A stretch of 7,226 bases of DNA from Nitrososphaerota archaeon (GTDB lineage: Archaea; Thermoproteota; Nitrososphaeria; Nitrososphaerales; Nitrosopumilaceae). The DNA is taken from contig JAGWGO010000074.1 of NCBI GenBank assembly GCA_028867395.1, forward strand, positions 1 to 7,226, given 5' to 3'. Below the pieces are notes generated by a model. That model searched no databases, was not told the origin of the DNA, and saw only the letters and a program-made list of their open reading frames with translations. The stretch's first letter is position 1, and each line of letters begins with the position of its first letter. Of this stretch, positions 1 through 6,510 are shown in pieces. The position numbers were made by a program, and so were the translations under genes.

Positions 1-386
1 ATATTTCGATATTTTGGATAATTTGTCGCCTCTAATGTTTTGTCAAAGGTTTCAAGGAACAAAGTATCTTCGATCGCAATAAGCAAGTGTGCAGTGTCAG
101 GCGGTACGTGTATTATTGTGGGCACGGCAATAGTCTTTATATGTTCTTTACCTGTTTTCACATTTTCCTCTCTATATTCCAGTTTACCTGATATAATGAT
201 ATGATCTTGTGCAATCTTATGATAGTGACCGCCACGAGCAAATCCTTTCTTGATTTCTACTAGGTTTATTTTTTTGTCACCATGAGACAAGAATAAAATT
301 TTTCCCCTAATATCCTCTACTTCTTTTTCAAGACGCAGATTCGACTCACTATTTTTATTGTCGCTATCACAAACAGACAAACCCAC
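1..386 (-). CDS. Cupin-domain protein, sugar-isomerase-like (3' end outside window)
   Basis: An open frame of 128 codons on the minus strand runs without a stop from a GTG at 386 to the left edge; an in-frame TAG (387-389) lies directly upstream. A TTG at 380 is an alternative start; there is no ATG. Residues 1-25 are polar and look disordered. From about residue 28 the protein reads as a single beta-barrel cupin: motif 1 contains GGHYH (residues 52-56) followed by QDH and SGK, and motif 2 contains VPPDTAH (94-100). These supply the usual metal-binding histidines; the motif-1 glutamate is not obvious. The end (ATNYPKYR, from about 120) resembles the tail of FdtA/QdtA/WxcM-like sugar-nucleotide 3,4-ketoisomerases, which act on 4-keto-6-deoxy sugars. 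Such a role would fit the sugar-nucleotide enzymes nearby, but the exact reaction is inference; a generic small cupin is possible. The gene is divergent from the plus-strand cluster. Probably only a few C-terminal residues are missing. Confidence 0.75.
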   Translation of the reverse strand, partial: MGLSVCDSDNKNSESNLRLEKEVEDIRGKILFLSHGDKKINLVEIKKGFARGGHYHKIAQDHIIISGKLEYREENVKTGKEHIKTIAVPTIIHVPPDTAHLLIAIEDTLFLETFDKTLEATNYPKYRN

Positions 387-402
387 CTATCATCAAGTTG
401 GT

Positions 403-410
403 TATTTAAA
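403..410 (-). promoter_or_regulatory. TATA-like box for the cupin gene
   Basis: On the minus strand this reads TTTAAATA, a good match to an archaeal TATA box. Its centre is about 20 nt upstream of the GTG at 386 and about 26 nt upstream of the TTG at 380. That geometry suggests a leaderless or very short leader and mildly favours the TTG start. Confidence 0.45.
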
Positions 411-469
411 AAAAGCTTGTACTAAGTGTTATAGAAATATTTACTAAAAAATTTTACTTGTAAAAACTT

Positions 470-490
470 ACCATTGTTTTAAAAAATGGT
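470..490. promoter_or_regulatory. Near-perfect 21-bp palindrome, candidate operator
   Basis: ACCATT (470-475) and AATGGT (485-490) form the arms. The intervening G/T/A stretch also pairs (TTT with AAA), leaving one mismatch and a single central base. The site lies a few bases upstream of the TATA-like box for the 527 gene and about 60-80 bp upstream of the divergent cupin promoter. That is where an archaeal regulator of either promoter could bind. Function is inferred from position and symmetry only. Confidence 0.35.
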
Positions 491-495
491 CCCAG

Positions 496-507
496 TTAAT
501 TTTATTA
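496..507 (+). promoter_or_regulatory. TATA-like box for small protein A (cluster promoter)
   Basis: The A/T-only stretch TTAATTTTATTA is centred about 25 nt upstream of the ATG at 527, the spacing expected when transcription starts at or next to that ATG. This leaderless geometry is the main reason for choosing ATG 527 over TTG 509. It is probably the promoter for the whole plus-strand run, since no equally good box precedes the next genes. Confidence 0.45.
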
Positions 508-526
508 GTTGAAAATAGAAACGTGC

Positions 527-1078
527 ATGGATAAAGCAGCGAGCGAGAGCGATTTCTGGCTGCATGCGGCAAAATTGGAAGATGAGAGGGATTATCTTGG
601 GGCATCGTCATATTATTTAAAAGATGCATCAGAGTGCCTGAAGAACAACTCTCGTGTTAAAGCTGCGCTAAGTTGTTCTTGTGCTGCAAACTGTCTTTCA
701 AACATAGGAAACTTGACAGATGCGCGGCAACTGTACTTGGAATCTGCCATGATTTATGAAGAAAATGCTAACTCAATCATCAAAGAATCAATCAGAGAAT
801 CTCTCTGGTCTCTTCAGGAGGCTTATGAACATTATTTGCTTGGAGGAAACAACGAGAAAGCCCAGAAGATATACGACAGATACGTCTTTTTTGCTAGAAA
901 AATAAATCCATTCTCTGGAATAGATGAGCTCATAAAAGATGTGAAAATGAAAAAGAGACATGCGGATAGCATGATGAATTTATCAAATGCTAATCACCAA
1001 ATTTCTTCTGAGATCGAAGAAACAATTCAAGAATTTTTACAGATGAGGAGATCAAATCATCCACGCGTAGAAAGGTAG
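527..1078 (+). CDS. Small helical-repeat (TPR-like) protein A, paralogue of protein B
   Basis: The product is a soluble protein of 183 residues from ATG 527. A TTG at 509 would add six residues but probably lies at or upstream of the transcription start. There is no signal peptide or membrane segment. The first two thirds read as paired amphipathic helices of TPR or SNAP-like type, with YYLKDASE, then LSCSCAANC (three cysteines in C-x-C-x3-C), LYLESAMIY and SIRESLWSLQEAYE. A charged linker rich in Lys, Met and Asn follows, then a C-terminal helix (SEIEETIQEFLQ). The protein is homologous to the gene at 6514-7059: about half of the residues are identical over 69 ungapped positions. It precedes the UDP-sugar epimerase by 52 nt and is probably co-transcribed with it. 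The fold suggests a protein-protein adaptor; the specific function is unknown. A structural analogy with the TPR-bearing PelE protein is conceivable but is speculation. Confidence 0.85.
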   Translation: MDKAASESDFWLHAAKLEDERDYLGASSYYLKDASECLKNNSRVKAALSCSCAANCLSNIGNLTDARQLYLESAMIYEENANSIIKESIRESLWSLQEAYEHYLLGGNNEKAQKIYDRYVFFARKINPFSGIDELIKDVKMKKRHADSMMNLSNANHQISSEIEETIQEFLQMRRSNHPRVER

Positions 1079-1130
1079 TGTAATAGAGCATTGAAGATCA
1101 CTTTGACGAAACACGTAGGTTGGATATAGA

Positions 1131-2105
1131 ATGAAAATTTCAAAAGCAGTTGTTACTGGAGGATGTGGTTTCATAGGAAGTCATATTGTAGACGAGCTAT
1201 TGCGTAGAGGCATAGAGACATTTGTGATTGATGACCTGAGTACCGGGTCTACAGGTAATCTACGTCATCATGAAAATAACAAGTTATTACATGTCCACAT
1301 CAACGATGCTAGAAAAATTGGCGTCTTGTTATCAGGCGTAAAAGATATCGACGTGGTATTTCATCAGGCAGCCATTGCAAGTGTGACTCGATCTGTTCAC
1401 GAACCAATGGTTGTACATGATGTTAACGTGAACATGTCGCTTGAGATAATGAATTTCTGTGTAAAAAATGGAGTAAAGAAGATCTTGTTTGCGTCAACAG
1501 CTGCAATCTATGGATCGATTGGGGACAAGCAGGCGTCAGAAAATATGTTATGCAGACCATTTTCACCATATGGAGCTTCCAAATTATCTGTAGAAAATTA
1601 CCTTGATGCCTATCATGCATCATATGGTTTAGAGACAGTGGCTTTGAGATATTTTAATGTCTTCGGGCCAAGACAAATGTGGAACAACGATTACAACGGA
1701 GTCATTACGATCTTTGCAAATCAATTGTTGGAAAGAAAAATCCCTACCATATATGGAGATGGACAGCAAACCAGAGACTTTGTGCATGTATCAGACATAA
1801 TTCAAGCAAACATGTTAGCCATGGAATCTAAAAATACTGTTGCAGAAAAATTCAATGTCGCGACAGGAAATTCCATAACTATTCTGGCATTATTAGAGAT
1901 ACTAAAATCCCTGACTAGAACAAAGGACGTGTCTCACAAGTTTGGCCCATCTCGCCCTGGGGACATAAGATACGGAGCAGCTTCTATTGATAGGATCAAG
2001 AATGGTCTTGGCTATGCTCCAAAGATTTCAATGGAAGAAGGATTATCAGGCCTTGTAGAGTTTTTTAGAAATAACCGATTGTTACATGAGGAAAAAATAA
2101 TGTGA
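1131..2105 (+). CDS. NAD-dependent UDP-sugar C4-epimerase (WbpP/PelX/GalE-like extended SDR)
   Basis: The product has 324 residues, the normal length for extended short-chain dehydrogenase/reductase epimerases. Visible features are the Rossmann motif GGCGFIG (10-16), acidic residues ending beta-2 (D34, D35) for the NAD ribose, catalytic S122/T123, and Y147-x3-K151 in SPYGASK. RYFNVFGPRQ (173-182), YGDGQQTRDF (208-217) and PGDIR (276-280) are typical of UDP-hexose and UDP-N-acetylhexosamine epimerases. By alignment from memory, the position equal to E. coli GalE Tyr299 and WbpP Ser306 is Gly282, a small residue that would leave room for an N-acetyl group. The likely reaction is therefore UDP-GlcNAc/UDP-GalNAc or UDP-Glc/UDP-Gal interconversion in the cytoplasm. 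The stop lies four bases before the PelF-like gene, which points to co-translation and supply of its donor sugar, like PelX in bacterial Pel loci. The start is the only well-placed ATG. The family is certain; the exact substrate is not. Confidence 0.9.
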   Translation: MKISKAVVTGGCGFIGSHIVDELLRRGIETFVIDDLSTGSTGNLRHHENNKLLHVHINDARKIGVLLSGVKDIDVVFHQAAIASVTRSVHEPMVVHDVNVNMSLEIMNFCVKNGVKKILFASTAAIYGSIGDKQASENMLCRPFSPYGASKLSVENYLDAYHASYGLETVALRYFNVFGPRQMWNNDYNGVITIFANQLLERKIPTIYGDGQQTRDFVHVSDIIQANMLAMESKNTVAEKFNVATGNSITILALLEILKSLTRTKDVSHKFGPSRPGDIRYGAASIDRIKNGLGYAPKISMEEGLSGLVEFFRNNRLLHEEKIM

Positions 2106-2109
2106 TAGC

Positions 2110-3681
2110 ATGTTAACTTTGAAGAAAAAAATTAACAAGAATACCACAACAGAAGCCAAACATACGAAAAGGTTGTTATTAATAGGCTGGGACGCTTATC
2201 CACACATTGCGTCTGGCGGCGTACACAAGTGGCAGAAATCATTGATTGAAGGACTACCAGATTGGGAATTTGTCGTATTCAATCAGATTTCAAATCCAAA
2301 TGCCAATGGCGGTTTCAAGTTACCTAAAAATGTCAAAGCGATTGGGATACCGATATTTTCCACAAGCAGATATGAAGAGTATCACGACGACGGAAGATCG
2401 CTTGTCTTGAAGATAAGCAAAACTACACAAAAAACAATCGATAAATTCTTGCCATTATATGACAGACTTCTCGCTGAATTTTTTTCCGAAGTCTGTAATC
2501 TAGAAAACCTCAGAGAGGCAGTATACGAAATCCATTCTTTCTTTGAGAAATATGACTATAAGAAATGTCTAGAGAATCCAAAATCATGGGAAACTTTCAT
2601 GGAGAGAATAAAACGCGACCCCATCTACAAGGAGATGAACCTAAATGACGCATTACGAGCTTTTCAATTCATACAAAGATCCTTGCAGATCCTGTCAGTA
2701 AGGATACCCCAAGTGGATCTGGTTCAGTGTTCGCTGGCCTACTTTCCTGCATTGCTGGGCATGATAGCCAAACAAAAGTGGGGATGCCCAGTGGTTGTAA
2801 GTGAGCACGGAGTAGCATTTCGAGAAGCTACGCTCAATTACAATTTAGACTATTACGACAAGTATTCCAGAATTCTAGTAAAAACAGTTGCAGCAAACGT
2901 GGTCAGAGTTTTGCATCATATGGCAGATGTGGTAGTAGCTGCATCTCGTGCAAACACCTTCTGGCAACAAATGTTAGGTGTTCCAACAACAAAGATGAAA
3001 CTAATCTACAATGGGATAGATACGGAACGGTTTATACCAATTGAGATCAAAAGAGAGGATAAATCGCCCACCTTAGTCTCAGTGGGTAGATTAGAACCAT
3101 TCAAAGACATAGTGTGCCTATTACAGGCAATCAAGTTTGTCAAAGAGTATGAGCCCAACATTAAATGCCTAGTGTATGGCGAATCCATAACTCTAGACTA
3201 TGCAAATAGATGTGCCAAGATGTGGAAGCAACTGCAACTTGAAGATACAGTAAAATTCATGGGGGTAACAAATGAGCCTGAAAAGGTTTTCAATTCAGCT
3301 GATATTGTTGTGATAAGTAGTGTTACTGAAGGTCTTCCATTGACTGCCTGTGAAGCCATGTCTTGTGGAAGACCCATTGTTGCAGCAGATGTTGGAGGGA
3401 CAAGAGAAGCAGTTCAAGGATGTGGCATGCTGGTCAAGAGCAGAAACCCGTATGCAATGTCTGAGGCCATAATCACGCTACTCAAAGACGAGAAATTAAG
3501 AAAAGAGTATGGCAAAGCTGGAATGATAAAGTCAAGAGCCGAGTTTTCGGTTACAAAAATGGTTAATGAGTATGCAATACTTTATGAAAGTCTTCTTAAT
3601 AGAACAAATCAAAAATCAATTCAAAGTCATGGTCCAGACGTTGGCCAAGATTCAATTCTACAGCAAGTGGGGCGAGAATAA
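2110..3681 (+). CDS. pelF-like: PelF-like GT4 glycosyltransferase
   Basis: The product has 523 residues, in the PelF size range, and is predicted to be a cytosolic GT-B enzyme. The N-terminal domain has the PelF (DUF3492)-style opening: GWDAYPHIASGGVHKWQKS from about 26, then GLPDWEF. An inserted helical region (about 95-190) with the PelF-like SWETF at about 159-163 follows, then QCSLAYFPALLG and SEHG (231-234). The C-terminal GT4 domain shows NGID (301-304), GRLEPFKD (326-333, with the donor-binding R327 and K332) and the E-x7-E motif E407/E415 in EGLPLTACE. Known PelF uses UDP-N-acetylhexosamine to make the Pel polymer; the precise donor here is inferred. The gene begins four bases after the epimerase stop, and its last about 28 residues form a polar tail overlapping the next gene. 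It probably works with the PelG-like transporter downstream. A generic GT4 enzyme is the alternative, but the N-terminal block favours PelF. Confidence 0.85.
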   Translation: MLTLKKKINKNTTTEAKHTKRLLLIGWDAYPHIASGGVHKWQKSLIEGLPDWEFVVFNQISNPNANGGFKLPKNVKAIGIPIFSTSRYEEYHDDGRSLVLKISKTTQKTIDKFLPLYDRLLAEFFSEVCNLENLREAVYEIHSFFEKYDYKKCLENPKSWETFMERIKRDPIYKEMNLNDALRAFQFIQRSLQILSVRIPQVDLVQCSLAYFPALLGMIAKQKWGCPVVVSEHGVAFREATLNYNLDYYDKYSRILVKTVAANVVRVLHHMADVVVAASRANTFWQQMLGVPTTKMKLIYNGIDTERFIPIEIKREDKSPTLVSVGRLEPFKDIVCLLQAIKFVKEYEPNIKCLVYGESITLDYANRCAKMWKQLQLEDTVKFMGVTNEPEKVFNSADIVVISSVTEGLPLTACEAMSCGRPIVAADVGGTREAVQGCGMLVKSRNPYAMSEAIITLLKDEKLRKEYGKAGMIKSRAEFSVTKMVNEYAILYESLLNRTNQKSIQSHGPDVGQDSILQQVGRE

Positions 3682-5326
3682 GGAATTGTCTAAATTTGCA
3701 TTTGAGATGGAAACGCTTCCAAGAGACGCTAGAATCTTTGCTGAAAAGGCAGCCAGAACAATTATTGAGGCACAGGACAACATAGAAAGTGTTACCGATA
3801 TTGCCATTCTCCTAGAGATCATGGGAGTCACAAAGGATGAATTGGAACAGAATGGATTTGAAGACATATACGATTTGTCAGTATACATCAATGATTTTGT
3901 AGAGTTTTATGAAGTAAAGCATGACGAATCTGAAGTCATCAGCTCATTTTTAGTTAAAGTTCCAAGCAAGAAAAAACGTGCCATTGAAAGCATGGCTATG
4001 ATCTTTCCATGGATAGCATCGCTTGCATTATTCCTTGTATCAGGTGTTTCACTATGGATGGTGTCAGGATTACCTGCAGAAGACATAACGGCTCTAATGG
4101 TTGGTGTATTTCTTGGCATATTCATAACGCAGGGCCCACTCGAAGTGTTTCAAAGACTCTTCGTTATGAATCATAATCAACTTAACACATCAGCTGCAAA
4201 ACGAACCATGAAGAGAAACTTTCTTTGCATATCAAGCATTCTTACCGTAACCTCTTTTCTGCTTGTTCTTTCTGGATACATGTTAGACATATCTCCAGAT
4301 CTAGTACTCCTAAGTGTTGTATCGCTTGTTACAGTGTCCCTTCACAGAGCATCTTACATGATTGTTTATGCTTTGAGAAAGCTAAAGATTTTGGTAGTTT
4401 CATATTCTGCAGCACTTGCCATACTTTTTCTTACCTATTACTTGGCTTGGATAATAATTCCAGATACACTTGAAAGATATCTTCTGGCTTTGGGTCTTGC
4501 ATTTCTGTCACTGACTGTCAGTGCTGTTTATGCATATTACAAGACATTCAATAGTTCTTCAAAGCACGAAGCACACCCTTCCTTTTACAAGTCCCCCAAG
4601 GGAATTAGCAATACTATCAAGGCAAGATTCCTGGTTCAGATGTTGGACTCTGTATCTTACTATTTTCTGGGTACTTTTTTGTTTATAATCATGTTTGGGG
4701 ACAGGCTCATCTCTTGGCTCTTCAATCCAGATTTGGATTCAACTAAAACGTCATTACCTCTGTTGTTCAATACTACATACCACAGTGGAGCAGATCCAGC
4801 AATGATGGTTTTTCTAGCAACATCAATTACACAATATATGATAATGTCGGGGTTCTATGAAGAACTGTCAAACATCACACTAGAAAATAAAACTACGCAG
4901 ATAGACAGGGTTGACAAATTTCTAAAAAAACGCTATAGGAAATTAATCCTTCTAAGTTTAGCTACATCTTGTTTTGTTGCATTTATCCTAAATTATCTAG
5001 GTCCAGATATAATGATGCAGCTTGGAGCATCTGACTTGAGTTTGGACATACTTACAATATCGTCCATAGGAAATGTATTCATATCAATCTTCGTTGCCAA
5101 CATCATGTTTGCTACTTTTATGAACAAAGTCAAAGGACTAGCAATAATAGCCATGTTTGCTGCGTTGATTCTTGTGATTGGAGGTCTGTCCCTAGCACAA
5201 GATGGCTTTGGAAATACAGTGTATGCGTATCTAGCGTCAGCGTTTGTTGCCGCATTGCTTTCATCTTTGTATGTGATGAGAACCATAAAGAAAGCTGCAA
5301 GTATTTATTTCGCAAGATTCTCGTAG
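3629..5326 (+). CDS. pelG-like: PelG-like 12-TM polysaccharide transporter with N-terminal soluble extension
   Basis: From ATG 3629 the product has 565 residues. About 120 soluble, acidic, helical residues come first (SKFAFEMETLPRDARIF to about VKHDESEV). Twelve hydrophobic segments follow at roughly 123-147, 153-173, 197-219, 225-247, 253-277, 282-304, 334-365, 389-409, 438-458, 473-497, 503-523 and 530-550. Twelve TMs in a MOP-flippase-like layout, a TM1 containing FPWIAS, a TM2 ending in ITQGPLEVFQRLFV and a loop with YEELSNITLEN match what I recall of PelG, which exports Pel with PelF. Bacterial PelG is about 456 residues, so the N-terminal domain is extra. The start is uncertain: ATG 3566 (116-nt overlap with PelF-like), 3629 (53 nt) and 3707 (none) are all in frame, without a convincing Shine-Dalgarno. 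I chose 3629 as the compromise. Immediate coupling to the glycosyltransferase supports a synthase-translocator pair. Alternative: another polysaccharide flippase of the same superfamily. Confidence 0.8.
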   Translation: MVQTLAKIQFYSKWGENKELSKFAFEMETLPRDARIFAEKAARTIIEAQDNIESVTDIAILLEIMGVTKDELEQNGFEDIYDLSVYINDFVEFYEVKHDESEVISSFLVKVPSKKKRAIESMAMIFPWIASLALFLVSGVSLWMVSGLPAEDITALMVGVFLGIFITQGPLEVFQRLFVMNHNQLNTSAAKRTMKRNFLCISSILTVTSFLLVLSGYMLDISPDLVLLSVVSLVTVSLHRASYMIVYALRKLKILVVSYSAALAILFLTYYLAWIIIPDTLERYLLALGLAFLSLTVSAVYAYYKTFNSSSKHEAHPSFYKSPKGISNTIKARFLVQMLDSVSYYFLGTFLFIIMFGDRLISWLFNPDLDSTKTSLPLLFNTTYHSGADPAMMVFLATSITQYMIMSGFYEELSNITLENKTTQIDRVDKFLKKRYRKLILLSLATSCFVAFILNYLGPDIMMQLGASDLSLDILTISSIGNVFISIFVANIMFATFMNKVKGLAIIAMFAALILVIGGLSLAQDGFGNTVYAYLASAFVAALLSSLYVMRTIKKAASIYFARFS

Positions 5327-5351
5327 ATCAAGTTTATCTCACCTATTGACT

Positions 5352-5392
5352 AAATAAAAAGAAAGAGTGTGAGTTTTTGAACTCTAGTTTTT
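5352..5392. terminator. Bidirectional terminator between convergent genes
   Basis: The palindrome GAGTTTTTGAACTC (5371-5384; arms GAGTT/AACTC) is followed on the plus strand by TTTTT (5388-5392). On the minus strand it is followed, after six bases, by the T-rich run CTTTCTTTTTATTT (5365 down to 5352). It sits at the end of both the PelG-like gene and the minus-strand SDR gene, whose stop codon (5384-5386) overlaps it. Archaeal termination depends mainly on U-tracts, so the tracts may matter more than the short hairpin. Confidence 0.5.
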
Positions 5393-6358
5393 CTCGTAAA
5401 GAGGAATCTTGAGTTCAATCTTCTCTCGTAGAAAGTCAGCAGTTTTTCTTACGCCTTCCTTAAAGTCCGTCTTTGGTTCCCAGTTCAATAGATTCTTTGC
5501 CTTTGTAGCATCTCCAATAGATCTTCGCATCTCTCCTGGTCTTGGATCAACATGCTCTGGCTTTATCTTGCCAGTCTTACCGCATATGTCTATGACCATC
5601 TCTGCTACATCTATTGTCTTTTTGTCCGTTCCACTACATAGGTGAATGGTTTCACCCACGACTTTGTCGGAGGTGTAGGCTCTAGAGATACCCTCTGCAA
5701 TATCTTTGACATAGGTGAAGTCACGGGTCTGTTCACCGTCTCCATATATCACAGGAGATGTATTTTGGAGCACTCTTAGCAAGAAACTTGGTATCATAGC
5801 TCCTTTGCTTCCAGGCTTTTGTCTAGGACCATATGTGTTGAATCCTCGTGTTATGACGATAGGATAGTCGTAAGTAAGGTAATAGGTTCTGCAATATGCC
5901 TCCTGTGCAAACTTACTTACTGCATATGGTGATCTTGGCAGATAGACCGGATAGTTTTCATCCGCTTTTTTTGGATACTCTATGCTTCCAAGCATCTCAC
6001 ATGAACTGTGTAGGTGAAATCTCTTTACACCTTCATCTCGTGCGGCATCCAGTAGGTTGAATGTACCTTTCACATTTGTTTCCCAAAATGGTTTTGGGTC
6101 TTGAATGCTATGGTCTACGGAAGCCAAGGCTGCAAGATGACTGACTATGTCGCATCCTCGTACGACTTTCTTACATACGTCAGGATCTGCAACATCACCT
6201 CTCACAAATTCGATCTTGTTCTCCTTGATCAGATGTTCTACATTTTCTAGATGACAGCTAAGTCCAAGAACTCGGACTTCATGTCCCTTTGCTAGAACAT
6301 TCTCGACTAGGTGTGAGCCGATGAAGCCGCATCCACCAGTTATAAGAATTTTCATCAT
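5384..6358 (-). CDS. NAD(P)-dependent sugar-nucleotide epimerase/dehydratase (extended SDR)
   Basis: The product has 324 residues. Visible are the Rossmann motif GGCGFIG (8-14), HLAALASV (74-81), the catalytic segment HSSCEMLGS (117-125, with S118/S119 and E121), Y145-x3-K149 in PRSPYAVSK, RGFNTYGPRQ (171-180), YGDGEQTRDF (205-214) and RPGEMR (273-278). The glutamate in S-x-C-E, in place of the small residues usual in GalE, and the NTYGPRQ motif resemble 4,6-dehydratases (dTDP-glucose, LegB-type UDP-GlcNAc, GDP-mannose) and UDP-glucuronate decarboxylase. A UDP-sugar epimerase remains possible. The beta-2 end reads VRVLGLS, lacking the usual NAD-ribose aspartate, so NADP use or an altered pocket should be considered. 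Two adjacent ATGs (6358, 6355) are both acceptable starts. The gene faces the PelG-like gene tail to tail and lies downstream of small protein B. It probably makes a modified sugar nucleotide for the same surface polymer or for protein glycosylation. Confidence 0.88.
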   Translation of the reverse strand: MMKILITGGCGFIGSHLVENVLAKGHEVRVLGLSCHLENVEHLIKENKIEFVRGDVADPDVCKKVVRGCDIVSHLAALASVDHSIQDPKPFWETNVKGTFNLLDAARDEGVKRFHLHSSCEMLGSIEYPKKADENYPVYLPRSPYAVSKFAQEAYCRTYYLTYDYPIVITRGFNTYGPRQKPGSKGAMIPSFLLRVLQNTSPVIYGDGEQTRDFTYVKDIAEGISRAYTSDKVVGETIHLCSGTDKKTIDVAEMVIDICGKTGKIKPEHVDPRPGEMRRSIGDATKAKNLLNWEPKTDFKEGVRKTADFLREKIELKIPLYEKN

Positions 6359-6374
6359 CGTACTCTTGGCATGA

Positions 6375-6383
6375 TACTTTAAG
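6375..6383 (-). promoter_or_regulatory. Possible TATA-like box for the minus-strand SDR gene
   Basis: The minus strand reads CTTAAAGTA, centred 21-24 nt upstream of the paired ATGs at 6358/6355. This is compatible with a leaderless transcript starting at the second ATG. The match to a TATA box is only moderate. The remaining intergenic DNA (6384-6513) is AT-rich and shows no clear gene. Its 155-nt length suggests the SDR gene has its own promoter rather than sharing that of protein B. Confidence 0.3.
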
Positions 6384-6510
6384 TGATTAGAGACTGATTT
6401 TTACAGTTAATTGTAGCGTAAAATTCTTCCATATTGTATCTTTATTTTCTCTGAAACTACAAATTATTACAAGCGGTTACAAATTAACCCAACTAAAGTT
6501 CTAGCCCAAT

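Noticed and set aside
1423..1623. 66-residue minus-strand open frame inside the first epimerase
   Set aside because: It lies wholly antisense to a gene with clear SDR motifs and has no recognisable domain of its own.
3658..4125. Minus-strand open frames (3658-3891 and 3907-4125) under the PelG-like gene
   Set aside because: Both are antisense to a convincing membrane-protein frame, with composition typical of reverse-complemented hydrophobic codons.
4225..4473. 82-residue plus-strand frame in the PelG-like gene
   Set aside because: It is an out-of-frame shadow of TM segments, rich in Ser, Cys and His, with no start signal.
4993..5315. Two overlapping minus-strand frames at the end of the PelG-like gene
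   Set aside because: They are antisense to the last TM helices and have no promoter or domain.
5409..5645. 78-residue plus-strand frame inside the minus-strand SDR gene
   Set aside because: It is antisense to conserved SDR sequence (the RPGEMR region) and not an independent gene.
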